64,000 nucleotides of DNA from Rhizobium brockwellii (GCF_000769405.2 NZ_CP053439.1:1426001-1490000); one strand, 5' to 3'. Positions 20,253-32,404 are shown, numbered from the stretch's first letter. Program-made: numbers and translations. The notes: generated by a model from the sequence alone, not told the origin.

Positions 20253-20561
20253 ATGAACGGCCAGAATATCCGCATCCGCCTGAAGGCGTTCGATCACCGG
20301 ATTCTCGACGCCTCCACGCGTGAGATCGTATCGACGGCTAAGCGCACAGGTGCAAGCGTCCGGGGCCCCGTTCCGCTTCCGACCCGCATCGAGAAGTTTA
20401 CGGTCAACCGGTCCCCGCACATCGACAAGAAGAGCCGCGAACAGTTCGAGATGCGCACGCATAAGCGCCTTCTCGATATCGTTGACCCGACCCCGCAGAC
20501 GGTAGACGCGCTGATGAAGCTCGATCTCGCCGCCGGTGTCGATGTTGAGATCAAGCTCTGA
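20253..20561 (+). CDS. rpsJ: 30S ribosomal protein S10 (NusE)
   Basis: The 102-aa protein has the conserved [14 protein letters not shown] start and [17 protein letters not shown]10 also binds NusG and NusB in antitermination. It is the first gene of the S10 group; rplC begins 39 bases later. Confidence 0.98.
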   Translation: MNGQNIRIRLKAFDHRILDASTREIVSTAKRTGASVRGPVPLPTRIEKFTVNRSPHIDKKSREQFEMRTHKRLLDIVDPTPQTVDALMKLDLAAGVDVEIKL

Positions 20562-20600
20562 GACCTCGGGTCTTCGGGCTGAGTGAGAAGGATTGAACCG

Positions 20601-21242
20601 ATGCGTTCAGGTGTGATTGCACAGAAGGTGGGAATGACCCGCGTCTATAACGACGCCGGCGAGCATGTCCCGGTAACGGTACTGCGCATGGAGGCCGTCC
20701 AGGTCGTTGCCACGCGCACTGTCGAAAAGAATGGCTATACCGCAGTTCAGCTCGGTGCCGGCCAGGCGAAGGTAAAGAACACGTCGAAGGCGATGCGCGG
20801 CAACTTTGCCATTGCCAACGTCGAGCCGAAGGCCAAGGTCACGGAATTCCGCGTTTCGGAAGACAACCTGCTGGAGATCGGCACGGAGATCAAGGCGGGC
20901 CACTTCGCAGCTGGCCAGCTGGTCGACGTGACGGGTACGACGATCGGCAAGGGCTTTGCCGGCGCCATGAAGCGTCACGGCTTCGGCGGTCTGCGCGCCA
21001 CGCACGGTGTGTCGGTGTCGCACCGCTCGCACGGTTCGACTGGCTCGCGCCAGGATCCGGGCAAGGTTTTCAAGAACAAGAAGATGGCTGGTCACATGGG
21101 CCAGACGCGCGTCACGACGCAGAACCTGGAAGTGGTTTCGACCGACGAAGATCGTGGTCTGATCCTGATCAAGGGTGCTGTTCCTGGTTCCAAGGGTGCT
21201 TGGATCATCGTGCGCGACGCCGTCAAGTCGGCCGCGAAGTAA
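20601..21242 (+). CDS. rplC: 50S ribosomal protein L3
   Basis: The 213-aa early assembly protein reaches the peptidyl-transferase centre. It carries the long extension [32 protein letters not shown], which includes the usual Gln methylation site region. Start ATG 20601 ([14 protein letters not shown]) matches the family; a longer in-frame start is less likely. Confidence 0.97.
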   Translation: MRSGVIAQKVGMTRVYNDAGEHVPVTVLRMEAVQVVATRTVEKNGYTAVQLGAGQAKVKNTSKAMRGNFAIANVEPKAKVTEFRVSEDNLLEIGTEIKAGHFAAGQLVDVTGTTIGKGFAGAMKRHGFGGLRATHGVSVSHRSHGSTGSRQDPGKVFKNKKMAGHMGQTRVTTQNLEVVSTDEDRGLILIKGAVPGSKGAWIIVRDAVKSAAK

Positions 21243-21255
21243 GGGAGCCAGATCA

Positions 21256-21876
21256 ATGGAATTCAACGTCAAGACCCTCGAGGGAAAAGACGCCGGGAAG
21301 GTTTCCCTTTCGGACGCGATTTTCGGCCTCGAGCCCCGCGAAGACATTCTCGCCCGCGTCATCCGCTGGCAGCTTGCCAAGAAGCAGCAGGGCACGCACA
21401 AGGCTAAGGGCCGCGCGGAAGTTTCGCGCACCGGCGCCAAGATGTACAAGCAGAAGGGTACGGGCCGCGCCCGCCACCACTCGGCTCGCGCGCCGCAGTT
21501 CCGCGGCGGCGGCAAGGCTCACGGCCCGGTTGTCCGCAGCCACGAGCACGATCTTCCGAAGAAGGTTCGCGCACTCGGCCTTCGCCACGCCCTTTCGGCC
21601 AAGATCAAGGCCGATGACGTCATCGTCATCGACAACCTGGTTGCCGCTGAAGCCAAGACCAAGTCGCTCGCGTCCGTTTTCGAGACGCTCGGCCTGACCA
21701 ACGCCCTCTTCATCGGCGGCGCAGAGCTTGATGGCAACTTCAAGCTCGCAGCTCAGAACATCCCGAACATCGATGTTCTGCCGATCCAGGGCATCAACGT
21801 TTACGATATCGTGCGCCGCGGTAAGCTTGTGCTTTCCAAGGCTGCGGTTGAAGCGCTAGAGGAGCGATTCAAGTGA
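21256..21876 (+). CDS. rplD: 50S ribosomal protein L4
   Basis: The 206-aa protein lines the nascent-peptide exit tunnel. The loop [21 protein letters not shown] (about residues 61-81) is its tunnel extension. ATG 21256 ([10 protein letters not shown]) follows AAGGGAG. Its stop overlaps the GTG start of rplW by 4 bases, so translation is coupled. In E. coli L4 represses the S10 operon. Confidence 0.97.
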   Translation: MEFNVKTLEGKDAGKVSLSDAIFGLEPREDILARVIRWQLAKKQQGTHKAKGRAEVSRTGAKMYKQKGTGRARHHSARAPQFRGGGKAHGPVVRSHEHDLPKKVRALGLRHALSAKIKADDVIVIDNLVAAEAKTKSLASVFETLGLTNALFIGGAELDGNFKLAAQNIPNIDVLPIQGINVYDIVRRGKLVLSKAAVEALEERFK

Positions 21877-22166
21877 CCGATCTTCGCCACTACGATGTGA
21901 TCGTCTCTCCGGCGATCACCGAAAAGTCCACGCTGGTATCCGAAAACAACCAGGTTGTTTTCAATGTCGCCAAGCAGGCGACGAAGCCGGAAATCAAGGC
22001 TGCGGTCGAGGCGCTGTTCGGCGTCAAGGTCACGGCTGTCAACACTCTGCTGCGCAAGGGCAAGACCAAGCGGTTCCGCGGTTTTGTCGGCAAGCAGAAG
22101 GACGTGAAGAAGGCTGTTGTGACGCTGGCTGAAGGCCAGACGATCGACGTCTCCACCGGTCTCTGA
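21873..22166 (+). CDS. rplW: 50S ribosomal protein L23
   Basis: The 97-aa protein forms the exit-tunnel platform for SRP and trigger factor. It starts with GTG overlapping the rplD stop (GTGA). Conserved [11 protein letters not shown] is at about residues 10-20. rplB follows after 11 bases. Confidence 0.97.
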   Translation: MTDLRHYDVIVSPAITEKSTLVSENNQVVFNVAKQATKPEIKAAVEALFGVKVTAVNTLLRKGKTKRFRGFVGKQKDVKKAVVTLAEGQTIDVSTGL

Positions 22167-22177
22167 GGTATAAGAAA

Positions 22178-23014
22178 ATGGCATTGAAAACTTTCAATCC
22201 GATCACCCCGAGCCAGCGCCAGCTGGTCATCGTCGACCGCTCGGCCCTTTACAAGGGCAAGCCGGTCAAGGCGCTGACGGAAGGTCTGACCAAGAGCGGC
22301 GGTCGTAACAACCTCGGTCGCATCACCGCCCGCTTCATCGGCGGTGGTCACAAGCGCACCTATCGTCTGATCGACTTCAAGCGTCGCAAGTTCGACGTCG
22401 AAGGCACGGTCGAGCGTATCGAATACGATCCGAACCGCACGGCTTTCATCGCGCTGGTGAATTATGCTGACGGCGAGAAGGCTTATATCCTCGCTCCTCA
22501 GCGCCTCGCTGCCGGTGACAAGGTTATCGCTTCCGAGAAGGCTGTCGACGTCAAGCCCGGCAACACCATGCCGCTGCAGTTCATCCCGGTCGGCTCCATC
22601 ATCCACAATGTGGAAATGAAGCCGGGCAAGGGTGGTCAGATCGCTCGCTCCGCCGGTGGCTACGCACAGCTCGTCGGCCGCGACCAGGGCATGGCGATCC
22701 TTCGCCTGAACTCAGGTGAACAGCGTCTCGTTCATGGCTCCTGCCTTGCTTCGATCGGCGCCGTCTCCAACCCTGATCACGCCAACATCAACGACGGAAA
22801 GGCCGGTCGTACCGTTTGGCGCGGCAAGCGTCCGCATAACCGCGGTGTCGTCATGAACCCGGTCGACCATCCGCACGGCGGTGGTGAAGGCCGCACCTCC
22901 GGTGGTCGCCATCCGGTGACACCGTGGGGCAAGCCGACCAAGGGCAAGCGCACCCGGTCGAACAAGTCGACCGACAAGATGATCATGCGCTCGCGTCATC
23001 AGCGTAAGAAGTAA
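22178..23014 (+). CDS. rplB: 50S ribosomal protein L2
   Basis: The 278-aa protein is needed for subunit joining and peptidyl transfer. The signature [23 protein letters not shown], with the essential histidine in DHPHGGG, lies near residues 226-248. The C-terminus is Lys/Arg-rich. It is in operon with rplW and rpsS. Confidence 0.98.
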   Translation: MALKTFNPITPSQRQLVIVDRSALYKGKPVKALTEGLTKSGGRNNLGRITARFIGGGHKRTYRLIDFKRRKFDVEGTVERIEYDPNRTAFIALVNYADGEKAYILAPQRLAAGDKVIASEKAVDVKPGNTMPLQFIPVGSIIHNVEMKPGKGGQIARSAGGYAQLVGRDQGMAILRLNSGEQRLVHGSCLASIGAVSNPDHANINDGKAGRTVWRGKRPHNRGVVMNPVDHPHGGGEGRTSGGRHPVTPWGKPTKGKRTRSNKSTDKMIMRSRHQRKK

Positions 23015-23029
23015 GAGAGGAAGTCTCCA

Positions 23030-23308
23030 ATGGCTCGTTCAGTATGGAAAGGTCCGTTCGTTGACGGCTATCTTCTCAAGAAGGCTGAGAAGGTTCGTGA
23101 AGGCGGTCGCAGTGAAGTGATCAAGATCTGGAGCCGTCGCTCCACGATCCTGCCGCAGTTCGTCGGTCTCACCTTCGGCGTCTACAACGGCAGCAAGCAT
23201 ATCCCGGTCAGCGTCAATGAAGACATGGTCGGTCACAAATTCGGTGAATTCTCTCCGACCCGCACCTACTACGGTCACGGCGCGGACAAGAAGGCGAAGA
23301 GGAAGTAA
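23030..23308 (+). CDS. rpsS: 30S ribosomal protein S19
   Basis: The 92-aa head protein begins [18 protein letters not shown] and contains [21 protein letters not shown], both family signatures. It lies 15 bases after rplB and 2 bases before rplV. Confidence 0.98.
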   Translation: MARSVWKGPFVDGYLLKKAEKVREGGRSEVIKIWSRRSTILPQFVGLTFGVYNGSKHIPVSVNEDMVGHKFGEFSPTRTYYGHGADKKAKRK

Positions 23309-23310
23309 CA

Positions 23311-23699
23311 ATGGGCAAGGCAAAAGCCGAACGCCGGCTGAAGGACAACGAGGCGCAAGCAGTCGCCCGCACGCTCCGCGTCAGCCCCCAGAAGCTCAAC
23401 CTGGTTGCTGCGGCTATCCGCGGCAAGAAGGTCGAGCGCGCACTCGCTGAGCTGGAGTTCTCCCGCAAGCGCATCGCAGGCGCCGTCAAAAAGACGCTTG
23501 AATCTGCGATCGCCAACGCCGAGAACAACCACGATCTCGACGTCGACTCGCTGGTTGTCGCCGAGGCCTATGTCGGCAAGTCGATCGTCATGAAGCGTTT
23601 TCACGCTCGTGGCCGCGGTCGCGCGTCGCGCATTGAAAAGCCCTTCGCGCACCTGACGATCGTCGTTCGTGAAGTGCAGGCAGCAGAGGAGGCCGCATA

Positions 23700-23700
<1 letters not shown>
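23311..23700 (+). CDS. rplV: 50S ribosomal protein L22
   Basis: The 129-aa exit-tunnel protein shows [23 protein letters not shown] and the beta-hairpin tip [19 protein letters not shown], which reaches into the tunnel near the macrolide site. Its stop overlaps the rpsC start by one base (TAATG). Confidence 0.97.
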
Positions 23701-24431
<731 letters not shown>

Positions 24432-24467
24432 TAGCGCGCGTGGCAGAGAAGTTCGGAGAATAAGAAA

Positions 24468-24881
24468 ATGTTGCAGCCAAAGCGTACCAAGTACCGCAAG
24501 CAGTTCAAGGGCCGCATCAAGGGCGTCGCCAAGGGCGGTTCTGACCTGGCATTCGGCGAATTCGGCCTGAAGGCACAGGAACCCAACCGCGTCAACGCGC
24601 GCGAGATCGAAGCGGCCCGCCGTGCGATCACGCGTTATATGAAGCGCGCCGGCCGTGTATGGATCCGCGTGTTCCCGGACGTTCCGGTAACCAAAAAGCC
24701 GACCGAAGTCCGTATGGGTAAGGGTAAGGGCTCCGTTGAATACTGGGCATGCAAGGTCAAGCCCGGCCGTATGATGTTCGAGATCGACGGTGTCAGCGAA
24801 GAAATCGCCCGTGAGGCGCTTCGCCTCGGCTCTGCCAAGCTCTCGGTCAAGACGCGCTTCGTTCAGCGCATTGCAGAGTAA
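24468..24881 (+). CDS. rplP: 50S ribosomal protein L16
   Basis: The 137-aa A-site protein begins [16 protein letters not shown] and contains [32 protein letters not shown], the family signature. It lies 36 bases after rpsC and 11 before rpmC. Confidence 0.97.
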   Translation: MLQPKRTKYRKQFKGRIKGVAKGGSDLAFGEFGLKAQEPNRVNAREIEAARRAITRYMKRAGRVWIRVFPDVPVTKKPTEVRMGKGKGSVEYWACKVKPGRMMFEIDGVSEEIAREALRLGSAKLSVKTRFVQRIAE

Positions 24882-24892
24882 GGAATGAGCTC

Positions 24893-25093
24893 ATGAAAGC
24901 CTCAGACGTTCGCGCGTTCACCGCCGACCAACTCAAGGACGAGCTTGCCAAGCTGAAGAAGGAGCAGTTTAACCTGCGCTTTCAGAAGGCGACCGGCCAG
25001 CTCGAAAAGTCCTCGCGCATCAACGAAGTTCGCAAGGACATCGCCCGCGTGAAAACCATTGCCCGCCAGAAGGCGGCAGAAGTTAAGGCCTAA
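24893..25093 (+). CDS. rpmC: 50S ribosomal protein L29
   Basis: The 66-aa two-helix protein near the tunnel exit begins [37 protein letters not shown], matching the family. It is tightly packed between rplP and rpsQ. Confidence 0.96.
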   Translation: MKASDVRAFTADQLKDELAKLKKEQFNLRFQKATGQLEKSSRINEVRKDIARVKTIARQKAAEVKA

Positions 25094-25105
25094 AGGAAGA
25101 AAAAT

Positions 25106-25345
25106 ATGCCGAAGCGCATCCTGCAGGGCGTCGTCGTTGGCGACAAGAACGAGAAGACGGTAGTGGTTCGTGTCGAGCGTCGTTTCGCTCACCCGCTGCT
25201 CCAGAAGACCGTTCGTCGTTCCAAGAAGTACAAGGCCCACGACGAGAACAACCAGTACAAGATCGGCGATACCGTATCCATCGAGGAATGCGCGCCCATC
25301 TCCAAGGACAAGCGCTGGACGGTGATTTCCGCCCAGGGCAAGTAA
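25106..25345 (+). CDS. rpsQ: 30S ribosomal protein S17
   Basis: The 79-aa OB-fold protein begins [26 protein letters not shown]. It is the last gene of the S10 group. A 258-base gap with a terminator-like hairpin follows, the same position as the S10/spc operon boundary in E. coli. Confidence 0.97.
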   Translation: MPKRILQGVVVGDKNEKTVVVRVERRFAHPLLQKTVRRSKKYKAHDENNQYKIGDTVSIEECAPISKDKRWTVISAQGK

Positions 25346-25400
25346 CAGAATTTTGCGCGAGGCCTTGCGTCTCGCCGAAATATCTGTATGAAGCAGCGTC

Positions 25401-25432
25401 AGAACGCTCGAATGCCGGGCGTTCTTTTGCTT
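25401..25432 (+). terminator. Terminator-like hairpin between rpsQ and rplN
   Basis: AGAACGC (25401-25407) pairs with GCGTTCT (25419-25425) and runs into TTTTGCTTT. It sits 56 bases after rpsQ in a 258-base gap that has no gene and most likely also carries a promoter for the rplN group. Confidence 0.6.
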
Positions 25433-25603
25433 TGAGCGCACGGAAGGTCCCGTTCGGGAAACCACCCTGGCACGATCGACCCCGCGCTATTCAGCTATTG
25501 CCGCGTCTGTGCTGCCTCACGGCAGCTCGGCCGGCGAAAATTTTCATAAGCCGGAGTAGGGGGCTAGCCCAACCATTCCGGTAAACCAAGAAGGCGACCT
25601 GAT

Positions 25604-25972
25604 ATGATTCAGATGCAAACAAACCTCGACGTCGCGGATAATTCCGGCGCACGTCGTGTCATGTGCATCAAGGTGCTGGGCGGCTCGAAGCGCAAGTATG
25701 CCTCGATCGGCGACGTCATCGTCGTTTCGATCAAGGAAGCGATCCCGCGCGGCCGTGTGAAGAAGGGTGACGTGATGAAGGCGGTTGTCGTTCGCACCGC
25801 CAAGGACATCCGTCGTGCGGATGGCTCCGTCATCCGCTTCGACACCAACGCAGCAGTCCTCATCGACAACAAAAAAGAGCCGATCGGCACCCGTATCTTC
25901 GGACCGGTTCCGCGCGAACTTCGCGCCAAGAACCACATGAAGATCATCTCGCTGGCTCCCGAAGTACTGTAA
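25604..25972 (+). CDS. rplN: 50S ribosomal protein L14
   Basis: The 122-aa interface protein begins [27 protein letters not shown] and carries [18 protein letters not shown]. It is the first gene of the spc group, preceded by a long gap and an AAGAAGG ribosome site. Confidence 0.98.
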   Translation: MIQMQTNLDVADNSGARRVMCIKVLGGSKRKYASIGDVIVVSIKEAIPRGRVKKGDVMKAVVVRTAKDIRRADGSVIRFDTNAAVLIDNKKEPIGTRIFGPVPRELRAKNHMKIISLAPEVL

Positions 25973-25983
25973 GGAGCGAAGCG

Positions 25984-26292
25984 ATGCAGAAGATTCGTAA
26001 GGGCGACAAGGTCGTCATGCTCGCTGGCAAGGACAAGGGCCGTACCGGCGAAGTTGTCCAGGTCATGCCGAAGGAAGATCGTGCCGTTGTTCGTGGCGTC
26101 AACGTCGTCAAGCGCCACCAGCGCCAGACGCAGACCCAGGAAGCCGGCATCATCAACAAGGAAGCCCCGGTTCACCTGTCCAACGTTGCAATCATCGACA
26201 AGGACGGCAAGCCGACCCGCGTCGGTTTCAAGGTCGTTGACGGCAAGAAGGTCCGTGTGGCCAAGCGTTCTGGAGAAGTGATCGATGGCTGA
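25984..26292 (+). CDS. rplX: 50S ribosomal protein L24
   Basis: The 102-aa assembly initiator has the N-terminal KOW motif [26 protein letters not shown]. Its end overlaps the rplE start by 8 bases, so the two are coupled. Confidence 0.97.
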   Translation: MQKIRKGDKVVMLAGKDKGRTGEVVQVMPKEDRAVVRGVNVVKRHQRQTQTQEAGIINKEAPVHLSNVAIIDKDGKPTRVGFKVVDGKKVRVAKRSGEVIDG

Positions 26293-26842
26293 GGCAAAAT
26301 ATGAGCCGCGGCTCAAGAAGGAATATGTCGAGCGCATCCGCAAGGCGTTGCAGGAGCAGTTCTCCTACGCCAACGAGATGATGATCCCGAAGCTCGACAA
26401 GATCGTGATCAACATGGGTGTCGGCGAAGCGACCGCCGACTCGAAGAAGCCGACGGTAGCTGCCGCCGACCTCGCAGCGATCGCCGGCCAGAAGCCGGTC
26501 ATCACCCGCGCACGCAACTCTATCGCAGGCTTCAAGGTCCGCGAACAGATGCCGATCGGCGCCAAGGTCACCCTGCGCGGCGCCCGCATGTACGAGTTCA
26601 TGGACCGTCTCGTGAACATCGCGCTCCCGCGCGTTCGCGACTTCCGCGGCCTGAACCCGAAAAGCTTTGACGGCCGTGGCAACTTCGCCATGGGCATCAA
26701 GGAGCACATTGTGTTCCCTGAGATCAACTACGACAAGGTTGATCAGATGTGGGGCATGGACATCATCGTTTGCACGACGGCGACGACCGACGACGAAGCA
26801 CGGGCTCTTCTGAAAGAGTTCAGCTTCCCGTTCCGTCAATAA
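26285..26842 (+). CDS. rplE: 50S ribosomal protein L5
   Basis: The 185-aa 5S rRNA-binding protein has [15 protein letters not shown] and the C-terminal [34 protein letters not shown]. It overlaps rplX by 8 bases. rpsN follows after 32 bases. Confidence 0.98.
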   Translation: MAEAKYEPRLKKEYVERIRKALQEQFSYANEMMIPKLDKIVINMGVGEATADSKKPTVAAADLAAIAGQKPVITRARNSIAGFKVREQMPIGAKVTLRGARMYEFMDRLVNIALPRVRDFRGLNPKSFDGRGNFAMGIKEHIVFPEINYDKVDQMWGMDIIVCTTATTDDEARALLKEFSFPFRQ

Positions 26843-26874
26843 CCGTAACGACGAGCGTAGAAAAGGAACCTGAC

Positions 26875-27180
26875 ATGGCGAAGACAAGCGCAGTTGAAAA
26901 GAACAAGCGCCGCCGTACTACGGTCGCTAACCAGGCCGCTAAGCGGGCTGGGTTGAAGGCGATCATCATGAACCAGGCTCTTCCGATCGAAGAGCGGTTC
27001 AAGGCCTCGATCAAGCTGGCATCCCTGCCGCGTGATGGATCGAAGACCCGTATTCGCAACCGGTGCGAAGTTTCGGGGCGTCCGCGCGCATATTACCGCA
27101 AACTGCGCATGTCGCGTATTGCGCTGCGTGAACTCGGCAATCTCGGCAAGGTGCCGGGTATCGTCAAGTCGAGCTGGTAA
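26875..27180 (+). CDS. rpsN: 30S ribosomal protein S14
   Basis: The 101-aa form lacks the CxxC pairs of the zinc-containing type, so it is the long, zinc-free form. The C-terminal signature [29 protein letters not shown] is clear. ATG 26875 follows AAAAGGAACC. rpsH begins 12 bases later. Confidence 0.97.
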   Translation: MAKTSAVEKNKRRRTTVANQAAKRAGLKAIIMNQALPIEERFKASIKLASLPRDGSKTRIRNRCEVSGRPRAYYRKLRMSRIALRELGNLGKVPGIVKSSW

Positions 27181-27192
27181 GGAGCAGGTTAC

Positions 27193-27591
27193 ATGACAAT
27201 GACTGATCCGTTGGGCGATATGCTCACTCGCATCCGTAACGGCGCTTCCCGCCGCAAGTCGTCGGTTTCGACGCCTGCTTCGAAGCTCCGTGCACGTGTT
27301 CTCGATGTTCTGCAGTCCGAAGGCTACATCCGTGGCTATTCCGTTGTCGATTTCGGCAATGGCAAGTCGGAACTCAGCATCGAGCTGAAATATTATGAAG
27401 GCGCATCGGTGATCCGCGAGATCGGCCGTGTGTCCAAGCCGGGCCGCCGGGTTTATGTCTCGGTCAAGTCCATTCCGCAGGTCGCGAACGGTCTCGGCAT
27501 CACCATCCTTTCGACTCCGAAGGGTGTGATGGCCGATCACCAGGCTCGCGAACAGAACGTTGGTGGCGAGGTTCTTTGCTCGGTCTTCTAA
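27193..27591 (+). CDS. rpsH: 30S ribosomal protein S8
   Basis: The 132-aa 16S rRNA binder begins [25 protein letters not shown] and ends with [28 protein letters not shown], the family signature. In E. coli S8 represses the spc operon. It is 12 bases after rpsN. Confidence 0.98.
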   Translation: MTMTDPLGDMLTRIRNGASRRKSSVSTPASKLRARVLDVLQSEGYIRGYSVVDFGNGKSELSIELKYYEGASVIREIGRVSKPGRRVYVSVKSIPQVANGLGITILSTPKGVMADHQAREQNVGGEVLCSVF

Positions 27592-27633
27592 GATCGGGCA
27601 GGGATCTCCATAGCGAACAGACAGGATTGAAAC

Positions 27634-28167
27634 ATGTCTCGTATCGGTAAAAAGCCCGTTCAGGTGCCTGCTGGGATCACGGCTACGGTCGATGGCCAGA
27701 AGGTGACTGCAAAGGGCCCGAAGGGCGAGCTGTTTTTCGTTGCTAACGACGAAATCAGCCTCAAGCTTGAAAATAACGCCGTCGTCGTGACGCCGGTGAA
27801 CCAGACCAAGGATGCGCGCTCAAAGTGGGGCATGTCCCGCACGATGATCGAAGGCATCTTCAAGGGCGTCAAGGACGGTTTCGAGCGCAAGCTTGAAATC
27901 AACGGCGTCGGTTACCGCGCCGCCATGCAGGGCAAGAACCTGCAGTTGGCCCTCGGTTTCAGCCATGACGTGATCTACGAGCCGCCGGTCGGTATCTCGA
28001 TCGTTGTTCCGAAGCCGACGGAAATCGTCGTCAGCGGCATCAACAAGCAGCAGGTCGGTCAGGTTGCCGCCGAAATCCGCGAATATCGCGGTCCCGAGCC
28101 CTACAAGGGCAAGGGCGTCAAGTACGCTGACGAGCGGATCGTCCGCAAAGAAGGCAAGAAGAAGTAA
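27634..28167 (+). CDS. rplF: 50S ribosomal protein L6
   Basis: The 177-aa protein near the factor-binding site has two similar domains. It begins [14 protein letters not shown] and its second domain ends [23 protein letters not shown], the family signature. rplR begins 12 bases later. Confidence 0.98.
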   Translation: MSRIGKKPVQVPAGITATVDGQKVTAKGPKGELFFVANDEISLKLENNAVVVTPVNQTKDARSKWGMSRTMIEGIFKGVKDGFERKLEINGVGYRAAMQGKNLQLALGFSHDVIYEPPVGISIVVPKPTEIVVSGINKQQVGQVAAEIREYRGPEPYKGKGVKYADERIVRKEGKKK

Positions 28168-28179
28168 GGATCACGCGAA

Positions 28180-28542
28180 ATGGCTAGCAGGAAAGAAGCA
28201 CTTGCACGTCGTGCCAACCGCGTGCGCCGTCATCTCAAGTCGGTGGCCAATGGCCGTCCGCGCCTGTCGGTTCATCGCTCCTCGAAGAACATCTACGCCC
28301 AGGTCATCGATGATGTGGCCGGCAAGACGCTTGCGTCTGCCTCCACTCTCGAGAAGGATCTGCGCGGTTCTCTGAAGACCGGTGCCGATACCGCCGCCGC
28401 TACCGTTGTGGGCAAGCTCCTCGCAGAGCGCGCCTCCAAGGCCGGTGTTACGGAAGTCGTGTTCGACCGTGGCGCTTTCATCTATCACGGCCGCATCAAG
28501 GCTCTCGCCGAAGCGGCCCGCGAAGGCGGTCTCACCTTCTGA
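28180..28542 (+). CDS. rplR: 50S ribosomal protein L18
   Basis: The 120-aa 5S rRNA-binding protein has [29 protein letters not shown] and ends [26 protein letters not shown], typical of the family. A terminator-like hairpin follows 6 bases after the stop. Confidence 0.97.
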   Translation: MASRKEALARRANRVRRHLKSVANGRPRLSVHRSSKNIYAQVIDDVAGKTLASASTLEKDLRGSLKTGADTAAATVVGKLLAERASKAGVTEVVFDRGAFIYHGRIKALAEAAREGGLTF

Positions 28543-28548
28543 TCAGTT

Positions 28549-28582
28549 TCCGGCCGGACGCCTCAAGCGCCGGCCGGATTTT
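28549..28582 (+). terminator. Terminator-like hairpin between rplR and rpsE
   Basis: TCCGGCCGG (28549-28557) pairs with CCGGCCGGA (28570-28578). An inner CGC / GCG extension and one bulged A complete it, then TTTT follows. It lies inside the spc group, so it is more likely a partial attenuator than a full stop. Confidence 0.6.
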
Positions 28583-28673
28583 CGCCGGACCGCAGGCACT
28601 CTCCGAAAGGGGAGGCTGATGCGGTCCACATTTGTTTGCCGATTGCACCCGGAAAAGAAAAAGGAAGAGGACA

Positions 28674-29243
28674 ATGGCACAGGAAAGAAGGCCGCAGCGG
28701 GACGACCGCCAGAGCCGTGAAGAGCGCGATAGCGAATTCGTCGACAAGCTTGTCGCGATCAACCGCGTCGCCAAGGTCGTCAAGGGCGGCCGTCGTTTCG
28801 GTTTCGCAGCACTCGTCGTCGTCGGCGACCAGAAGGGCCGCGTTGGCTTCGGCCATGGCAAGGCGCGTGAAGTGCCGGAAGCCATCCGCAAGGCAACCGA
28901 AGCCGCCAAGCGCGAACTGATCTTCGTACCGCTGCGTGACGGCCGTACGCTGCATCACGACGTTCACGGCCGCCACGGCGCCGGCAAGGTTCTGCTGCGC
29001 TCGGCCAAGGTCGGTACCGGCATCATCGCCGGCGGTCCGATGCGCGCCGTATTCGAAACACTCGGCATGCACGACGTCGTCGCCAAGTCGACCGGTTCGT
29101 CGAACCCCTACAACATGGTTCGCGCCACCTTCGACGCTCTGAAGCACCAGGTTCACCCGAAGGACATCGCAGCTCAGCGCGGCATCAAGTATGCAACGCT
29201 GCAGGCTCGTCGTAGCGCCTCCGGCAACGCCTCTGAAGAATAA
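28674..29243 (+). CDS. rpsE: 30S ribosomal protein S5
   Basis: The 189-aa fidelity protein has the double-stranded-RNA-like fold start [31 protein letters not shown] and the second-domain [17 protein letters not shown] 28674 follows GGAAGAGGACA. An upstream in-frame start is possible but would add a basic stretch not usual in the family. Confidence 0.97.
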   Translation: MAQERRPQRDDRQSREERDSEFVDKLVAINRVAKVVKGGRRFGFAALVVVGDQKGRVGFGHGKAREVPEAIRKATEAAKRELIFVPLRDGRTLHHDVHGRHGAGKVLLRSAKVGTGIIAGGPMRAVFETLGMHDVVAKSTGSSNPYNMVRATFDALKHQVHPKDIAAQRGIKYATLQARRSASGNASEE

Positions 29244-29257
29244 GAGGAGTTTGACAG

Positions 29258-29467
29258 ATGGCCAAGGCTACTAAGAAGGCTGAAGCGAAGACTGTCACGA
29301 TCGAACAGATCGGCAGCCCGATTCGCCGTCCGGATGTCCAGCAGCGCACGCTGATCGGTCTCGGACTGAACAAGATGCACCGTCGCCGCACGCTGGAGGA
29401 TACCCCTTCCGTTCGTGGCATGATCCGTGCTGTCCAGCATCTTGTTCGCGTCGTCGACGAGAAGTGA
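29258..29467 (+). CDS. rpmD: 50S ribosomal protein L30
   Basis: The 69-aa protein has [42 protein letters not shown], the family signature. It lies between rpsE and rplO with 14- and 16-base gaps. Confidence 0.96.
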   Translation: MAKATKKAEAKTVTIEQIGSPIRRPDVQQRTLIGLGLNKMHRRRTLEDTPSVRGMIRAVQHLVRVVDEK

Positions 29468-29483
29468 GACGGAGGAAACGCTC

Positions 29484-29960
29484 ATGAAACTCAATGAAAT
29501 CAAAGACAACGAAGGCTCGACTCACAGCCGCAAGCGCCTCGGCCGCGGTATCGGCTCGGGCTCGGGCAAGACTGGTGGTCGCGGCGTGAAGGGTCAGAAG
29601 TCCCGTTCAGGCGTCGCCATCAATGGCTTCGAAGGCGGCCAGATGCCGATCTATCGTCGCCTGCCGAAGCGCGGCTTCAACAACATTTTCGCTTCCGATT
29701 TTGTTGTCGTGTCGCTGGCCCGTATCCAGACGGCGATCGACGCCGGCAAGCTCGATGCCAAGACGACCGTTGACGCAGCTGCCCTCAAGGCTGCTGGTGT
29801 CATCCGCCGCGTCAAGGACGGCGTTCGCGTTCTCGCCGACGGCGAGATCAAGGCCAAGATCACCATCGTCGTTGCAGGTGCCTCCAAGCCTGCCGTCGAG
29901 AAGATCGAAAAGGCCGGCGGCACGGTGACGCTGCTTTCGGCTCCCGCTGCAGCCGAATAA
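29484..29960 (+). CDS. rplO: 50S ribosomal protein L15
   Basis: The 158-aa assembly protein has the Gly-rich N-terminal extension [24 protein letters not shown] and [20 protein letters not shown] 29484 is supported by GGAGGAAA. A terminator-like hairpin and a 235-base gap precede secY. Confidence 0.97.
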   Translation: MKLNEIKDNEGSTHSRKRLGRGIGSGSGKTGGRGVKGQKSRSGVAINGFEGGQMPIYRRLPKRGFNNIFASDFVVVSLARIQTAIDAGKLDAKTTVDAAALKAAGVIRRVKDGVRVLADGEIKAKITIVVAGASKPAVEKIEKAGGTVTLLSAPAAAE

Positions 29961-29976
29961 ATAATCTGATGATATC

Positions 29977-30007
29977 TCGCCCGGGGTGCTTCACACCGGG
30001 CGATTTT
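29977..30007 (+). terminator. Terminator-like hairpin between rplO and secY
   Basis: TCGCCCGG (29977-29984) pairs with CCGGGCGA (29996-30003), followed by TTTT. It begins 16 bases after the rplO stop. The remaining gap to secY holds no gene that I can support. Confidence 0.65.
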
Positions 30008-30195
30008 GCTCCCATATGTGGGCCTCACAAAAACTTGGCTGGCGCGCCCGCGTCATGCCGGTAAGACTCGAAAACAAGGGTGAGGCAAGGGGTTGCGCCG
30101 CAATCCGTCCTGAGCCCGGTTTTGAATAATTTCATACTGATTCCGGGTCCGGTCTGTCCCCCAGAGACGCCGGAATTGGTAGCGCGGAGAAACGC

Positions 30196-31536
30196 ATGGC
30201 TTCTGCAGCGGAACAATTGGCATCCAACCTCAATTTTTCGACCTTCGCTAAAGCCGAGGATTTGAAGAAGCGCTTGTGGTTCACACTGGCAGCTCTCCTC
30301 GTCTACCGACTCGGCACGCATATTCCGCTTCCGGGTCTCAATCCCGAAGCCTATGCCCAGGCTTTCCGCGGCCAGGCAGGCGGCATTCTCGGCCTTTTCA
30401 ACATGTTCTCGGGCGGCGCTGTTCAGCGCATGGCGATCTTCGCGCTCGGCATCATGCCCTATATCTCCGCTTCGATCATCGTCCAGCTCATGACCTCGGT
30501 CGTGCCGGCGCTCGAAAACCTCAAGAAGGAAGGCGAGCAGGGCCGTAAGATCATCAATCAGTATACCCGCTATGGTACTGTCATCCTCGGTGCACTCCAG
30601 GCCTATGGCATTGCCGCCGGCCTCGAAAGCGGCCAGGGCCTCGTCGTCGAGCCGGGCTGGTTCTTCCGTGTTTCCACCGTTCTGACGCTGCTCGGCGGCA
30701 CGATGTTCCTGATGTGGCTCGGCGAGCAGATCACCTCGCGCGGCATCGGCAACGGCATCTCGCTGATCATTTTCGCCGGCATTGCCGCCGGCCTTCCGAC
30801 AGCCCTTGCCGGCACGCTCGAACTCGGCCGCACCGGTGCGCTGTCGACCTTCCTCATCCTGCTCGTCATCATCGTCGCGATCGCCGTCATCGGCATCATC
30901 GTCTTCGTCGAGCGCGCCCAGCGCCGGCTACTGATTCAGTATCCGAAGCGTCAGGTTGGCAATCGGATGTTCCAGGGCGATACCTCGCATCTGCCGCTGA
31001 AGCTGAACACGTCAGGCGTCATTCCGGCGATCTTCGCGTCGTCGCTGCTGCTGCTGCCGGCAACGGTCGCCGGTTTCGCCAACACCTCGGCAATGCCCTC
31101 CTGGGTGACGTCGATCGTCGCGGCCCTCGGTCATGGCCAGCCGCTCTATATGGCGCTGTACGGCGCGCTGATCGCCTTCTTCGCCTTCTTCTATACGGCC
31201 ATCGTCTTCAATCCGAAGGACACGGCCGACAATCTGAAGAAGCATGGCGGCTTCATTCCCGGCATCCGTCCGGGTGAGCGTACCGCCGAATATATCGACT
31301 ACGTGCTGACCCGCATCACGGTGATCGGCGCGCTCTATCTCGTCTTCGTCTGCATCCTGCCGGAGATATTGGTGTCGCAAACCGGCATTCCATTAGCCCT
31401 TGGTGGGACTTCGCTTTTGATCGTGGTTAGCGTAACTCTTGATACGGTTGCACAGATCCAGGGTCACCTGATCGCGCAGCAGTACGAAGGCCTGATCAAG
31501 AAATCGAAGTTGCGTGGAGGAAAGAGGGGGCGATGA
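30196..31536 (+). CDS. secY: Preprotein translocase subunit SecY
   Basis: The 446-aa channel protein has about ten hydrophobic segments. The first begins at [22 protein letters not shown], the plug-region signature; [19 protein letters not shown] TM5 and the C-terminal [14 protein letters not shown] are also typical. Its stop overlaps the adk start by 4 bases (ATGA). Confidence 0.98.
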   Translation: MASAAEQLASNLNFSTFAKAEDLKKRLWFTLAALLVYRLGTHIPLPGLNPEAYAQAFRGQAGGILGLFNMFSGGAVQRMAIFALGIMPYISASIIVQLMTSVVPALENLKKEGEQGRKIINQYTRYGTVILGALQAYGIAAGLESGQGLVVEPGWFFRVSTVLTLLGGTMFLMWLGEQITSRGIGNGISLIIFAGIAAGLPTALAGTLELGRTGALSTFLILLVIIVAIAVIGIIVFVERAQRRLLIQYPKRQVGNRMFQGDTSHLPLKLNTSGVIPAIFASSLLLLPATVAGFANTSAMPSWVTSIVAALGHGQPLYMALYGALIAFFAFFYTAIVFNPKDTADNLKKHGGFIPGIRPGERTAEYIDYVLTRITVIGALYLVFVCILPEILVSQTGIPLALGGTSLLIVVSVTLDTVAQIQGHLIAQQYEGLIKKSKLRGGKRGR

Positions 31537-32183
31537 GACTTATCCTTTTGGGGCCGCCGGGCGCGGGTAAGGGAACCCAGGCCCAGCGGATCGTGGAAAA
31601 GCACGGCATTCCGCAGCTTTCCACTGGAGACATGCTGCGTGCTGCTACCGAAGCTGGCACTGAGGTGGGGAAACGCGCCAAGGCGGTCATGGACGCCGGC
31701 AAACTCGTCTCTGATGAGATCGTCATCGCCATCGTCTCTGAGCGAATCGATCAGCCCGATTGCGCCAACGGCTTCATTCTCGATGGTTTTCCTCGCACAC
31801 TCGTGCAGGCCGATGCCACCGAGGGGATGCTAAAGTCCAAGGGCCTTGACCTCTCAGTGGTTATAGAGTTTCGCGTCGACGACAAGGAACTCATCCGTCG
31901 GGTGGATGGTCGATATACCTGCGTTCAGTGTGGCACTGTCTATCATGACACTGACAAGCTCCCGGCCAAGGAAGGTGTTTGCGACAAGTGCGGTTCGACT
32001 CACTTCAAACGCCGTCCTGACGACAACGCCGAGACCATGATCAAGCGTCTCGAGGTCTACTACAAGGAAACCTCGCCGCTGATCGGCTATTACCATGCCA
32101 AGGGCAAACTCAAGTCCGTGGACGGCATGGCAGAGATTGATCAGGTGACGGCCGAGGTCGAAAGCATTCTTTCCAAGCTTTAA
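31533..32183 (+). CDS. adk: Adenylate kinase with zinc-type LID
   Basis: The 216-aa enzyme interconverts ATP + AMP and 2 ADP. The P-loop [10 protein letters not shown] is at residues 8-16, and FILDGFPRT (81-89) is the family signature. The LID domain carries C130, C133, C150 and C153 as two CxxC pairs, so it probably binds zinc. That form is common in Gram-positives and found in several alphaproteobacteria. It overlaps secY by 4 bases, the usual secY-adk coupling. Confidence 0.98.
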   Translation: MRLILLGPPGAGKGTQAQRIVEKHGIPQLSTGDMLRAATEAGTEVGKRAKAVMDAGKLVSDEIVIAIVSERIDQPDCANGFILDGFPRTLVQADATEGMLKSKGLDLSVVIEFRVDDKELIRRVDGRYTCVQCGTVYHDTDKLPAKEGVCDKCGSTHFKRRPDDNAETMIKRLEVYYKETSPLIGYYHAKGKLKSVDGMAEIDQVTAEVESILSKL

Positions 32184-32404
32184 CGCTTTGAAAATAAACT
32201 TGGCGGACTGGTTGCTTTTCAGCAGTGATTCCGCTAAACACCGCGCCAACTCGCGACATTCCATGCGATCGGCGCGGATTTCCCAGGGAAGTCCGGGTGC
32301 GGTCGTTTTGACATGTTACGGACGTAAATCTGAACGGGCGGTTCTCAAGACCGCATAACGAAGCCCACTTGCCGGATGGCAACTGGAATGCAAGGAGAAT
32401 AGGC

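Noticed and set aside
32338..32354. GCGGT/ACCGC stem with 7-base loop resembling an anticodon arm before rpsM.
   Set aside because: The loop lacks T at position 33 and there is no rest of a tRNA; it is just a leader hairpin.
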